Made by a program: the position numbers and the translations under genes. Source: Castor canadensis (Eukaryota > Chordata > Mammalia > Rodentia > Castoridae). From it: a stretch of DNA of 64,000 nucleotides. This document shows positions 52,761 through 64,000 of this stretch, piece by piece (within the stretch, counting starts at the first letter, position 1; every line of letters starts with the position of its first letter). Where the stretch lies: positions 130,108,906-130,172,905 of the forward strand of contig NC_133391.1 in the NCBI RefSeq assembly GCF_047511655.1. The letters run 5' to 3'. The notes under the pieces were generated by a model. It was not told the DNA's origin, did not search any database, and worked only from the letters and a program-made list of their open reading frames with translations.

Positions 52761-55487
52761 ATATTGGCTAGTTGTATGAGGGCTAACCCAAGGGATTAAT
52801 GCAAAATATTGTTAATGAATAAATTTATTAAGAAAAAATATAAGTTTAGTCCAATAGAAAATCTAGAAGACTAGGAGAAAAACAATGAAGCACTTATTTT
52901 GGAATGATCAGTTTCAAATATTTTGATATTTGATCCTGACTATTTCATTGTCCTTAATATCATGAGTGTGCCATTTTGATTCTGAAAATTATTGTGGTTG
53001 GAGCCAGAGCTACTGCTGTCTCAAGTTCAGTTACTGATATAAAAGAATAGAAAGGTAAAAATGATTTAAAAAAAACAGAAAGAAAATTTACTAAGATAGT
53101 AGAAAAAAAAACTATCAACATTACCTTGCAGTCTGTTTTACTGCAATGGCAAAGCAACTAAAAAATTACATCTTTATAATAGTAATTCATAGTGCATTTG
53201 AAGGAAAACTCACTTTGAGATTATTTTCAAAATTAAAATGTGACAATTTTTGTGAGACAAAATCCCAAAGAAGAATATTTCTGTCAGCTTAAGTAGCCAA
53301 TTTGGCTTTTCTATCCCTTTATTTCCTACTTTCTAGACTTCTTTCTACCCATTGTTTCATTTAAATTCTAAGAAAAGATAGGTCACAAAAAGAACCCTAC
53401 CATCCAAAATAATTTACAATTTCCACAGCTAGAGCACTTTCTGATCTCAGCAGCAAGCAAATATCTGTAGCTGGACCATTAAGGGAGATGAATGATTGCT
53501 TAATATATTTTAATGGATTGATGGTTGGCAACCTCATACACGAGCTTTATAAACAGGAGCACTGGAAAACCTAGAAAATAGCTGCTCTGGGCCATGGCAA
53601 AATAAAGTTGTTGCTGAATACTTTTGATCTGCAGTCTTTTGATACAGCTTGGACAGTTACTGCAGTAACAGGTTACATCACCTGAAGTTTAGAAGATCAT
53701 TTGAAGATGTCAGAGGAAATGAGTAATTCTTACCTGGAGAAGTAAGGCAGGAGCTGACGCCTCTTTGACATCATTCATTTTTCCTCTCTTTTATAAAGAA
53801 AAGTATAGGTGTTTATGGCATTTTTTGTTAATGAGTATGCTTGACAACCCATGACAATCATATTTTGTGTATTCCTATGATCTCTTTTAGGTACACATTA
53901 AGTTCAAATTTGGACATTTCTTATATTTAAAACAAAAAGAAATTGGAAACACCAGTTGTTGAGGAGTTCATAATGATTTACATTTTAAACAGTAGTTTGA
54001 TTCCATGTGTATATATATATATGTATATAATAATTTAATGTGTCAGATAGCATTTTAAGAGGTGGAAATAATTATACAAACATTCTCTCACTAGAAAGAT
54101 AAGATGAATTAATGTAATTTTTATAAAATTATAATAAATTATTTTTAGTAAAATGTAAGATAAGCTAACAATATAATGTTTAAAATGCTATCATGACAGT
54201 CTTAAATAATAGTTACTTAAAGTGATATATATTTAGATGTATATGTACACATTCACATATATATACATACTCACACATACAAATTTATAACTTACACGTA
54301 TAAAAGAAAATTTGTTCTAAAAGTTGATTGTTTTTATTTTTGTGAACACATTTTCTTTAATTCATAGGTTCAAAATCAATGATACATAGATTTTTTTAAT
54401 CACACAGTTTTATATATAATTCTATTTCAGGTTATTTAGTTTTGAAATCTATTACTAGTAAGTAGATCTAAAAAAGAAAACAGAAATTGAGCTTTGTGAA
54501 AAAAAGTTGGAATTGAGAGTACAGGATACTCTATACAATTATTTCATTAGCACCTAGAAAAAATCAACCAAACAAAAATCAGTAACTATAGTCATGCTGT
54601 ACTTTGTTTCAGGAAGACAAATTGGAAAATGTATATATTTATAATAAAAAATTAAGTCCCATCTTGTCCCATTACATCAGCTTTGCTCCTGTGGACAAGT
54701 GAGAATACCTATTGAAAAATCTCCTTCCATATTTTGATTTAAGGCAACTATTGAAGACAGAGGAGAAAAATATTGCTCTGGGTTTAAGATTTCAAAAGTT
54801 ATTAGCATTAGGATGACATACAAATAACTATTATTGTGTTTTTCTGGAGAAAGGCCATTGTCTTCTGCTTCCTGTTGTGAACAACCCCATGTCTAAGACA
54901 CAGTTAGGTTTACCTTTTATGTGCTGTCATAGTAAATTGTACATGTGCAATATGACTTCTTAGTCTGTGTTGTAATTCCCTAAACTGTCTTAACTTTTTA
55001 GCTTTTTGTCTTGGGACAATTCAATGGTTGACTAATTGTATTCTTCATGAGTTCTAACGTACATTTTTTATCTCACTGTTACATATTATATTAAATGATA
55101 GTTCTGTTGACTGTGATTTAAGATTTATTCAATGTATAACTGTATCAAAACACCACTTGCCATTACATTGTTTGTATGTTTTATGTTATTATGTATTATT
55201 AAAATAATGAAAATACTGATCTCTCTTCAAGATCTTTCATTTTGTTTTGCCTTTTCCCATCTGCTATGAAATCATCAGTAAATTTTTCATTGTATTAAAA
55301 AATATAAATAAGTACACAATTTAAAAAATCAGTGATGTCCTATAATTATTGTTAACCTTAGCAGAACCAGGATCATCATTAAAATAAAAACGTCATTTAT
55401 GCAGAGCAGTGTTGTATGATTGTAGTGAAGTATCTGTTCATCATTGGAGGGATATCTCAAGTCTCTGCTTTTTGTCTCTTCTTTGTT
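52761..55487. other. AT-rich unclassified stretch; candidate conserved element at 53410-53720
   Basis: About 2.7 kb without a readable element. Bases 53410-53720 are less AT-rich and free of repeats. From 53990 the DNA is very AT-rich, with an AT run at 54009-54030 and CATATATA-type low-complexity DNA at 54236-54300. No coding frame of note. Confidence 0.4.
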
Positions 55488-55672
55488 TTGCAAAGCAATC
55501 ATCAAAATCCTTTAGTGTGACCCCCGTACCAGCTTTACCATTGTGACATGAGTGCTTATGAAAAATAGAGAATCTCAGGCACCATTCCAGACATTCTGAA
55601 TTAGAATCCATGTTGTCAAAGAGATCCAAACTATACATGTCCGTTAATGTTTGAAAAGCATTGTTTTCTGGG
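55488..55672 (+). repeat. MER20-like hAT-Charlie DNA transposon fragment
   Basis: TTTAGTGTGACCCCCGTACC, AGCTTTACC, then AAATAGAGAATCTCAGGCAC, CATTCCAGACATTCTGAATT, AGAATCC, and the end AATGTTTGAAAAGCATTG fit the MER20 plan (GTGGTCCCCGGACCAGCAGC, AAATGCAGATTCTCAGGCCC, CACCCCAGACCTACTGAATC, AGTTTGAGAACCACTG). It is old and non-autonomous. The 65-codon minus frame is chance. Confidence 0.6.
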
Positions 55673-57204
55673 AAAAGGAAGAAATTGTTTCTTCCTTTTT
55701 TGGGGTAGGAAGGTACTTGCAGTTAGGTGTATTTCCTTGTGTGTATATTAATTTGAACTTCTAGTGAGATAAAATAATCTTTGAGAGAGTAGTGTTATGT
55801 TTCTGTCCATATTGTTCTAATTAGCATTTATAATTTTTGAGGCATGTAGTTGAAGATTAAGTACATAATTAAGTTGAATAAAATTAAAGAGCCAAATAGA
55901 TCATTTGAGCTATTTTTCTCTAAAAGTATTAATCTTAGAATACCATTTAAATTTAGCAATTTTCTGCTTCTGAGACTGAACCCTTTCTCTGTTTTTAAAT
56001 AAGATATTCTCTAATTTTTCACAGACCATGTGGGAATAATGAGATCTTTACTTTTAGAACTTGGCAAAGATAAAAAAAATCCATTTATCGGTATAAAAAT
56101 GAAACACAATAGGGAAGAGGATACCTAAATGACTATCAGGATTTAACTTAGGTTTCAAACAAATGAACAAATCGATATTCCATGACAGATTAGTCATATA
56201 GGTATTGAGCAGAATTTGAATTCACAACTTTACCCACCACTTAATAGTATCTTCATCTAATAGTATTATTAGTTAATAATAGCTAGTACCTAAAGGTATT
56301 TAAATTGATGGCTAAATTTTCATCTATCTTGTGAATTACTTATGTTTCAATAAAATGAGTATGCAAGAATTGGGGTGAAAGAGACTTAAAATGTACAACT
56401 GAAATGAAGACCGATACTCTGAGTTTGTTTTTAATCCTCTACTTCCATTTCTGGCTTTAATGAAACCTCAAAGGTGTTGATTTATATCTTCCAGATGTAA
56501 TTACCACATGTATACAAAGTATCAAACATGAAGTCTAAAGTAGGGGGTGATTTGGGATTAGGTTGAAAACATCATTTTAGTTGATTTTTATTCTCACCTC
56601 CTTAGAAACTGGTTAAATCTCTGCTTTGTAATTATCTACTACTCATGATTTAGAATGTGATCTATTTCCAGGAAAATGTAAATTAACATGTATTTCAGCA
56701 TTTTCAAAAGAATAAGATTTTTGGAATATGCAAGTATCCTTAAAAACTCTGAGAGGGTATAGAGTAATCAGAGCATTTCTTTTTATTTATACTATTTGTT
56801 CATCTGGACTTTTTCCCTCACCTCACTCTTTTTATTGTATTTTTTAAAATTTTATTTGTTTCTTATGTCAATCCTTTACCTTTACTGGACTTCTACTTTT
56901 TTTTCCTTGACAATTTGATGCTTGTTGCCTATTCTGAGAGGGTGGGATATCTACTATCTTAGTTCTTTCTTCATAAAGTGCCTCCATGAAGCATAGTTCT
57001 TCCCCAGGTTTAAACTCTGTTAACATTTTCAAGAAAGAAACACAAAGAGGCATTTAGAAAGGCCAAATTAGTAAAGGTAGAGAGCATTTTAAAGATAAAA
57101 TTGTCTAGAAGTTGTTAATGGGTGACCCTGAGGCCAATACATTATTTTGTTTAATAGCTTTGTTGAAATATAATTTACCCATCACTCAAAATTCACTCTA
57201 CTCT
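55673..57204. other. Unclassified non-coding DNA
   Basis: AT-rich with short frames; no repeat or gene recognised. A stretch near 57140-57200 (TAGCTTTGTTGAAATATAAT, TTACCCATCACTCAAAATTC) may be a small LINE-1 UTR relic. Confidence 0.4.
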
Positions 57205-57561
57205 TGTTCGTTAGCTTTCTGTCATCATGATTAAATGCCAGAGCAAAAGAACTTAAAAGAAGGAGTTTTTTGTTTTGGCTCACAGTTTCAGAGGTTTCAG
57301 CACATTGTCCTTGGCTTTTTCAGTTCTGGGTCCATGGTGAGGTAGGAGGTTGTTTATTTTATGGTGAACAGGAAGCTGAGAGTAAGAGAAAAGGACTGGA
57401 AACCAGGGATAATCTTCAAAGTCATGACTCTAGTGACCTACTTTTTCCAGATAGGCCCCACCTACTAAAGTTTCCACTAATTCCCATAATAGTGCACCAG
57501 TTGGGGACCAAGGGTCCAATACATGACCATATGGGGAGCATTTCCTAGTCAAACTATACCA
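57205..57561 (-). repeat. MaLR-type LTR, antisense
   Basis: The + strand reads TGTTCGTTAGCTTTCTGTCA, TTTGGCTCACAGTTTCAGAG, GTTTCAGCACATTGTCC, CTAGTGACCTACTTTTTCC, AGATAGGCCCCACCTACTAA and GTTGGGGACCAAGGGTCC, ending CAAACTATACCA. In sense it carries the same words as the 40.6 and 46.85 kb LTRs (CTGAAACCTCTGAAACTGTG, GAAGTAGGTCACT, GGTCCCCAACTGGTG). A target-site duplication could not be established. The 92-codon + frame inside is chance. Confidence 0.75.
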
Positions 57562-57739
57562 ATCTACATTGTTGTTAATGGATTTGGTTTCAGCACTCAT
57601 AAAATCTAAAATTTTGCCTTATTTTCAAAAGGTAAAATATTTAGGAACACAAGGTCTAACTTTGCATATGCCCCAAATTATTTGGAATTGTACAGCATAA
57701 TACTGTTTTAGGTGGGATATGATTTTTTCATTTTGACAT
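57562..57739. other. Unclassified spacer between two LTRs
   Basis: Nothing recognised. Confidence 0.4.
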
Positions 57740-58144
57740 AGTTTCCTCCATACTTGTCTCATTTGTTTGTGTGACTCACAATATCTGAGACTGGTTAATT
57801 TGTGAACAGCAGAAACTTATTTCTTATAGTTCTGAAGTTCAAGAACAAGGTGTTGACAGGTTGTGTCTGGTATGGGCCTGATCTTGCTTTCAAGATGGCA
57901 CCTTGTATGTTGTGTCTTTTGGAGGGACAAACACTGTGTCCTCATGTGGCAGCAGGGATGGTAAAGGCAAAAAGAGATGAATACTTTTTGAAGCTGCTTT
58001 TATAAGTGCTTTCATCCATTCATGAGGGCAGAAAACTCATGACTGCATCACTTTTCAAAAGGCCTTACTGCTTAATATTATCACCTTAGGGTTTAAGTTC
58101 TAACATATGGATTTTGGAAGAGTAGATGCATTCAAGTCATAGCA
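57740..58144 (-). repeat. MLT1/MaLR-type LTR, antisense
   Basis: CAGCAGAAACTTATTTCTTA, TAGTTCTGAAGTTCAAGAAC, AAGGTGTTGACAGG, TTCAAGATGGCACC, CACTGTGTCCTCATGTGGCA, GCTGCTTTTATAAGTGCTTT, CATCCATTCATGAGGGCAG and CTTAATATTATCACCTTAGG, ending CAAGTCATAGCA, follow an antisense MaLR LTR. It lies in the same orientation as the preceding LTR but is a different family member, so the two are not a pair of one provirus. The left end is approximate. Confidence 0.7.
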
Positions 58145-59796
58145 ATACATTATGGTCTTTTTTTTTTCCCTACCCCATGTCTCCCCATTCATGATACAGA
58201 CCAAGCATAGGGCCTGGGCTGAGGTGTACATGGGGTAGGTTATTTTGCCTCCTCCTTCTATACAGTCAGTGTAAGAATGCAGCCTGTGGTAAGCTACCAC
58301 AGGCTTATACTTGGGTCTTCTTCATTTGTTAAGTAATTATCAAGATCCTGTAGGCATTGTATCTTAGCATGGAAATTGAAGACTGCAGAAATGTGTTGTT
58401 GAATATGTTAGCCATAGCTATATGTAGCTATTTAAAATTTTATTAAAGCTAAATAAAGCCTAAATAAGTTAAAATTTTATTTTCTCAGTCACTTTGGACA
58501 CATTTCAAGTATTCATGAGCCATGTGTGGCTAGTGGCTGCCATATGGACCGTACAGATATGGAGCTTTTCCATCCTCATGAGAGATTTTTATTGATAATG
58601 CTACTATTGAATAGTAATATTTTCTTTTGAGACTTTTGAGTCATGTTTCAACAAAATTAAAATTGCCACATGCTAACTGTATACAAATTAACTCATGTAT
58701 ATTTTATGGTCTCCTATAAATTACAACAGAAAGTAGTTGCCACCAGTCAGGCAACATCCATTCCCTGCAGTTAAATTGAAAAGTAAACGAATGTGAACTA
58801 AACGAATTGGTTGTGGAATTAAAAATTGGTTTTCTTTTAGCTGATATTTCAAACTTTCCTCTACCTTAAGTATAATTGTTTGAAATGATTAGGTAGCATT
58901 AATGTCAAGTGATTCTCTTATTTCATAAAGTAATTAGGGCAGAGGCAAGTGTTGATTACTTTCATGAAATTCTCCTGGAGGCTTAAATAATATCTAAGCT
59001 GCAAGACAATGCAAGCTCAGTGTCTATCAAAATAGTGAATCTCTTCCAGCAGTTTACGAAAACAAAAGACCTGTATAGCAGGTAGACACATGGATCTTGT
59101 TCTGATTTTCAAACCACAAGTGCCCTTTAAAGGAGAAAATATTGGTTTGGTGCTAAAGTTTGAAATAAAAGAAATGATTTTGTAGTTACTAGAATTTGTT
59201 TATCCATGGCAAATGACACAGGTTAACTAATTCAGCTCACCTTCTTTTCCCAACTGTGTTATCCTGATTTGAAGAAAAGGGCCAGAAGCAATGTAATTCT
59301 GCAGTTTCTCTGGTTTAGACTTTTAGATCCAAAGCCCTTTGTCTCCTGTCTTTACCAAAACTGTTAGAATGCATACCCCCAGACTAATGCTTTTCTAGTG
59401 TTCTTTTGCTTTTGTGACTATGGCTCACAATGGCATCAAGCAAAAACACCATCTGAAATAGGAGTTTCACAAAGAATATTTCCTTACAAATGGGTTTTGT
59501 GCTAGTATATATTTTTTTGTTCTACTCTATGTCATTATTTTAAAATGCTGGTTGAGACCCACTAAATTGCTTTCATGACTACTAATGGAATGCTGTCTGC
59601 AGTTTGAAAAATATTGCCCTGAGCAATACTGGAATTATCTTTATCCATTCCTGGATATGAAGACTCCTTGAGAATTGATGAAAATATGCAAAAACATGAT
59701 AGCTCATGCAGATTCATTGATTCTGAAACATGGATGGAAATACTTTCCTGCTGCTGCACTTTTGACCTGAGCTTTCCTGATGATTTGTTGGGACTG
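58145..59796. other. Unclassified DNA with a perfect hairpin at 58281-58305
   Basis: No gene or repeat recognised. Bases 58880-59170 are repeat-free with mixed composition and could be conserved. The hairpin is listed separately. Confidence 0.4.
58281..58305. repeat. Perfect 11-bp inverted repeat, 3-nt loop
   Basis: AGCCTGTGGTA, AGC, TACCACAGGCT form a hairpin with 11 matched pairs and a 3-nt loop. TGTGGT and ACCACA are RUNX-type core words (TGTGGT), so the palindrome also holds two oppositely oriented RUNX-like sites. The stem is too short for a microRNA precursor. Confidence 0.8.
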
Positions 59797-59880
59797 ATGT
59801 TTCCACTTGCCAGAAGTTCAAAAGCTCCTCTCAAAATGGGCTTGTTAATGTTTCCACTTGCCAGAAACAAGTTCAAAGGC
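59797..59880 (+). repeat. Local tandem direct repeat, 51-bp period
   Basis: ATGTTTCCACTTGCCAGAA occurs perfectly at 59797-59815 and 59848-59866. Each is followed by GTTCAAA(A/G)GC, directly in the first copy and after a 4-base ACAA insert in the second. The minus-strand frame of 110 codons across it (59562-59894) therefore shows a repeated Leu-Ala-Ser-Gly-Asn-Ile peptide. That is a by-product of the DNA repeat. Confidence 0.85.
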
Positions 59881-61554
59881 CTTTCTGAAACCAACTCATT
59901 ATGACTTGGAAGATAAATGGGTTCTCCTTTTATAGAGAGCTATTACCATGAATTCTTTCTTCTTGCCTTAGAATCTCTTGCAGTATAATTGTAGAAAAAT
60001 TATAAAAACAGAAGCTGATTCATTAAAGGCAAGGAAAACATACCTTCTGAAAGATTCCAGAGAACATAATGCAAGAAACACACACTATATGATTCGAGAG
60101 GATCAGTTAGTATTCAGAGTTTTGTAGTTAAAGCCTATTAAATTAATCAGATTATGCTTATAACAATTACTTTCAAAGTTCATTTACTAACTTATTTATT
60201 TCTAATAGTTATTGTTAGCAAATTTTCAATAAAGAAAATTTGGGGTCCACTATGATACTATTACTTTGTTACAACTCCAACTGTTGTTAAGTATCCATGG
60301 GGCTATTCTATAGCTCTTTGTGAGACTCAGAGCAGTTCCAATTTTCCTTGGAGTGGAGTTTTGTCTAAAGGAGACATCAGGGAAGTATTGCTAAATATAT
60401 GGTAAGTCCAGGGTATTTCCTTGTGAAAGTTACACTGATCTTGTAGCTGGAACCACAGGGATAGTTTGCATGTCTATCTGAATAAGTGGCTATACTCACA
60501 GGAAAGTCAGGTCAAGGAAGCTAACTTCCTCCTTCCCTTCCTAATTTCCTTCTTTCCTTCCAGTCAGAGTCTAGGAGCAGAGAAGAACAGGACTAATGAG
60601 AAGAAGCTGGTCAACCAGGGTTGAGAAGACAAGATTGGTAGAATGTTAAGTATTCATTTTGTAATAAAACTTTAAAGCTATCCTATCAGGTTTTAATTTC
60701 ACAAGGTTGATTACAGTCATGCTCCTCTGTCTTAAAAAACTAAGTTTTCTTTCCCTAGGAATACACCAAATAAAATACTGTTGACTCAGAAACATATGCT
60801 AACAGTGCTGACCATTTTTAAAAATAATTAAATACAAAACTGTTGAATAAACATTAAAACTTCAGTGACATATCATGCCTTCCTAGACTTAGGTGACATG
60901 ATGAAACCCTCTTCTGAACTCTCTCCACATGACTTAAGAGTCACTATTTGTCAAAAACAGAAAGAAGAGAAGAAAAAAAGGAAAAAAAATGAAGTGTATA
61001 ACCCTCCAAACTTATCCTCTAATCTAAAATTTTACTGTTTACTCTGTAGCCTATAAAAGATGAGATAGATCTGTATGTAGATAAAGAATACAAATAATAT
61101 CAATTACAAAAATAAGCAGAGGAACAGTGCACACAGCATCAATCCAAGTTTTTAATCAAGGCAATATACTCACTTGAAAATCTATAAATTGAAAGATCCT
61201 GCATCCGACATGTCTTACAGATCACTTTAGATCACCCGTAGCTCTTGTTCTATCCACTGCTGAATGGATGTTGTGAGATACAATTTACTTGACTTTTTCT
61301 TTAGATTATAACAGATTAGGAAATCATCACTAAGCTGCCCACAGCTACATAATATACTTGTGTGGTTAGAAATCCCTCCTTCTTGACTTTACTCCCCTTA
61401 TTCACATTCTTTTCCTATGGTTTGCATTCTCTAATAAAGCAAAACACATAAGTCTTTGTTGTAAGATGAAGACAACACATATATACACACATACAACTTT
61501 AAGAGTGGCCTTAAAGGGGTAAAGAATTTTTACTTTTCTGTATGGTATTTACTT
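59881..61554. other. Unclassified non-coding DNA
   Basis: No gene or repeat recognised. A-rich low-complexity DNA lies at 60958-60990 and a CA/TA mix near 61475-61495. Confidence 0.4.
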
Positions 61555-61850
61555 TGTTTTTAATGGACTGACACTATTTCTTGACAGTTTAAAAAAACAT
61601 ACACTTAACGATATTGTAGTTTTCATGGGTCAGGACTCTGGGCACAGCTTAGCTGGGTCTTTTGCCATCAAGGTGTTTGCTGAGCTGTGTTCTTTTTTGA
61701 AGCCTGAGGTCTTCCCTGTGGTTGTCCCTGGCTATTGTCTAGGCCATTCTCAGCAACTAGAGGTCAGCTGCAAGTATTTGGTTTGTGGCTTTTGCACAAA
61801 CTCTAACTACAAGGCAACTGACCTTTCTAGGCTAGCAGGAAAATATCTTT
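61555..61850. repeat. Possible ancient LTR- or MER-like repeat
   Basis: GGGTCAGGACTCTGGGCACA, GCTTAGCTGGGTCTTTTGCC, then GCCATTCTCAGCAACTAGAG, GTCAGCTGCAAG fit a common ancient mammalian repeat with a GTCAGGAATTTGG, GGCTTAGCTGGG core. I cannot name it. The 75-codon + frame here is chance. Confidence 0.4.
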
Positions 61851-63714
61851 AGATTTCATTTTTATAACTGGAAAAAATTCTAATTAAGTAAAATAGATTT
61901 TTTTTGTGAGTGTGAAATTCTGAGTTATCAAAAATGTTTCTGAAAGGGAAGAGGACCATCTGAGATACATAATTCTCTCATTGTATCTCAGAGACCCTTT
62001 GAATTATGTTTGCCGTAGAAGAATAAATAAGATCCATGTTGCTTCTGCTGACATACTTTTTTTCTAAGGCATTCCAGCTTCCTGTGTGAACAGGAAGTTC
62101 ACTGAGCTCCTCCATTAATACTGTTTGGAGGGAAGAAGGAGCATAAATTGTCTCTCAGGCTGCTCAACATTCTCACTCCTCTCACCACATGGGTGCCCTT
62201 ACATTGTCCCCCTAGGTGGGAGCACCTTAGGTGAAATGGGACTAGAATTGAAGGGGCTCTTGCTTTCTTTCTCAGTCAGGTAGTCTGTTTGAGTATAATC
62301 AAAACAGTTCTGAGTATCTTGTGGGCAGCATTCACATCTTTTCAGGGCAGGAGAGAGATGAGTGGCCTTCAGCCTTAGGTTTTGACTCAAAGCCTGGAAT
62401 CATTTGTGTTACCAGATCCTGACTATCCAAAGTTTAAAACATTCTTACTCAAATAATTAAAATTCCTAGCTCAAAAACTGACATGTCCATTTAACATCAA
62501 GTACGCTCCAAGAAATTGTAGATATTTTACTCACTCAAAGAAATGAAGACCCTGAGGCAAATGTATAAATTTAGCATGTAACAGTCTTAAAGTTTCTTCA
62601 TTTTGCAATCTATGTTGATACTTGCCACCAACAAACAGAATAAAACAAAATATATCTCTGTCTTCGCTGTCATTTTTCTTTTGACGATGCAAAATTCTAG
62701 AAAATAATCATATGTTTCTGTTCTGAGTGGTGAAAAGCAAACAAAATCTTGCCTTTCTGGATTTGAATCTGGCTTAGATTTATGAAAAAAATGTTATTTC
62801 AAAGCACCTAGCAAAACAAGACTGTGTTTTGTTCATACATTATTTGATGTTTCCCAGTTTAAAAAAGTCTTTTTGAAAAATTCTTACAGCTTCCATATAG
62901 TGATATGCATCCTCTGAATGAAATCTAAATCAGTCTGAAGAAACTATTTCAACATCAAATAATGAAAGAAAGAAAACAAGACAGAACTCTCAGGAATGAG
63001 AGCTTAGCTCATGTCCTGATCATTGCATCACTGGTTACTTCTCAGTTTCATCAGATAATGGGGTTGCAAGGTGAACTCCTTTCTGTTTCTAATAGAATTC
63101 CCAGATTTAATAACAAATTTTCATTTTAACATTTCTTTATTTTGTGTGGTTTTCCAGTGTTACCAACCAACTCAATGTACTTCTGACTGGCCTTAACCAA
63201 AACAGAGTATTAAAAATGTAAGTCATAGGAATCCATATCTACTTGACCTCCTTTATGTTCGGTGATTTCAGATATGTTTGAAAATGAGCCATTGTTGAAT
63301 CTTGGCTAGAAAGAGAGGCAGAAACAGTTAAAGATATCTATCTTCTGATCTTGTTTTTTGTTTTTGAAATAAAAATATTTTTGTCAGATCTCTTTTTGTT
63401 ACTAGTGAATCAGTGTTTGACAGTGCCCTATATAAAGCAAAAGGAAAGTTCTACAGTACTTTCTAAGTTTCCCAAACTTAAGTATTTCCAATTGTGGACA
63501 AAATTTATAAAATGTGGCTATCCTTCAAAACCTGTCTTGATTTTCAGTATATGTCTCTCTGTTTCATAAACTCAAATGATCCTTTGATTTCATCATCCAC
63601 TATTGGAAGGCAAACATTTCAAAACTCTTTGTCTTAACAAAGGAGCAAAGGTTACAGAATTAAGGCAAAAGTAGTCTTTTCACCAAATGGTCCTTGAAAA
63701 ATTTTCAAGGTAAA
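61851..63714. other. Unclassified DNA with an inverted repeat at 61960-61991
   Basis: No gene or repeat recognised. CTGAGATACA and TGTATCTCAG (61960-61969, 61982-61991) form 10-bp arms round a 12-nt loop. CCTTGAAAA-A-TTTTCAAGG at 63692-63710 is a perfect 9-bp palindrome just left of the LINE-1 fragment. Confidence 0.4.
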
Positions 63715-64000
63715 AAATGTAAATAGACATAGATCTCATCTCTCTTAACAAATGAATTCAAAATGGACTTACATGTAAAATGAAAATAAAACTGCTAGAA
63801 GGTAACTCAGGGGAAAAGCTAGATTTGATATACTGTAATGAATCTTTTAGTTACAATACCAAAGCCACAACCCACAAATGAAGTAATTGGTAAGCTGGAA
63901 TTCATTAAAATTGAAAACTTTCTGTCCTATGAAAAACTTGTCAAAAGAATGAGAAGACAGGCCACAGATTGGGAGAAAATATTTGTAAAAGACACTTCTG
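63715..64000 (+). pseudogene. LINE-1 ORF2 C-terminal fragment, broken, runs off the window
   Basis: TTCAAAATGGACTTACATG, AAAACTGCTAGAAGGTAACT, ACCAAAGCCACAACCCAC, AAGCTGGAATTCATTAAAAT, TGAAAACTTTCTGTCC, AGGCCACAGATTGGGAGAAA and ATATTTGTAAAAGACACTTC follow the distal ORF2 coding order of LINE-1 (downstream of the reverse transcriptase core). The frame is interrupted by in-frame stops (for example TGA after CATGTAAAA), so it is not functional. The element continues beyond base 64000. Confidence 0.8.

Noticed and set aside
57205-58144. A provirus with two LTRs
   Set aside because: The two LTR-like sequences differ in type and the 180-bp gap holds no internal retroviral sequence.
58281-58305. 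Possible microRNA precursor
   Set aside because: Only 11 paired bases with a 3-nt loop; flanking bases do not extend the stem to the roughly 30 pairs a precursor needs.
59562-59894. 110-codon minus-strand frame with an internal peptide repeat
   Set aside because: The repeat peptide follows from the 51-bp DNA direct repeat; no domain and no promoter context.
1-64000. CpG island or gene promoter
   Set aside because: CG dinucleotides are sparse throughout and no GC-rich block of island length is seen.

Overview
The window reads as nuclear DNA of a placental mammal, almost certainly a rodent. It is AT-rich and CpG-poor, has no long open reading frame, and carries many interspersed repeats of different ages. 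The rodent signature is the SINE set: 7SL-derived B1 units, tRNA-derived ID-like units, and composites of the two. The wording of the ID-like units and of the young LINE-1 3' ends resembles beaver and related Castorimorpha. That species-level guess rests on recall of repeat sequence and is moderate at best.

I found no protein-coding gene, no exon I would defend, no functional RNA gene, no CpG island and no CRISPR array. The longest ATG-started frame is 160 codons and its second half is antisense LINE-1. The window looks like an intergenic or deep intronic segment.

Layout. 1-10 kb: mostly unclassified DNA with two MIRs, an ID-like SINE (about 3.46-3.54 kb), a three-part SINE (6.2-6.5 kb) and a B1 (7.1-7.3 kb). 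10-22 kb: L2 and MIR fragments, two composite SINEs (one inside a MIR), a CA/TG run, a young-looking ID element with a 17-bp target-site duplication (19.7-19.9 kb) and a B1 with its own 17-bp duplication (21.0-21.2 kb). 22-30 kb: a repeat-poor stretch with a candidate conserved element near 23.8-24.2 kb, an unidentified island with overlapping frames (24.6-25.1 kb), two LINE-1 3' ends of one family in opposite orientation, a GT microsatellite, and a local duplication of about 197 bp (27.5 and 29.2 kb). 30-40 kb: an old LINE-1 3' UTR split by a three-part SINE, L2 and MIR fragments, another LINE-1 3' UTR, and MaLR-type LTRs. 40-50 kb: two solo MaLR LTRs, each with 5-bp target-site duplications, an old LINE-1 3' UTR, an unusually long L2 (about 1.3 kb), and another old LINE-1 block. 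50-64 kb: a B1-ID SINE, L2, MIR and LINE-1 ends, a MER20-like DNA transposon, two antisense MaLR LTRs, short inverted and direct repeats, and a broken LINE-1 ORF2 fragment that runs off the right edge.

There is no operon or pathway here. What can be read is the insertion history: ancient MIR, L2 and MER20-like elements, then old LINE-1 and MaLR LTRs, then rodent SINEs and rodent LINE-1 ends. Two nestings (SINE in MIR at 17.3 kb, SINE in LINE-1 at 32.4 kb) support that order. Repeat names were assigned by reading against remembered consensus sequences, so subfamily names and ends are approximate.
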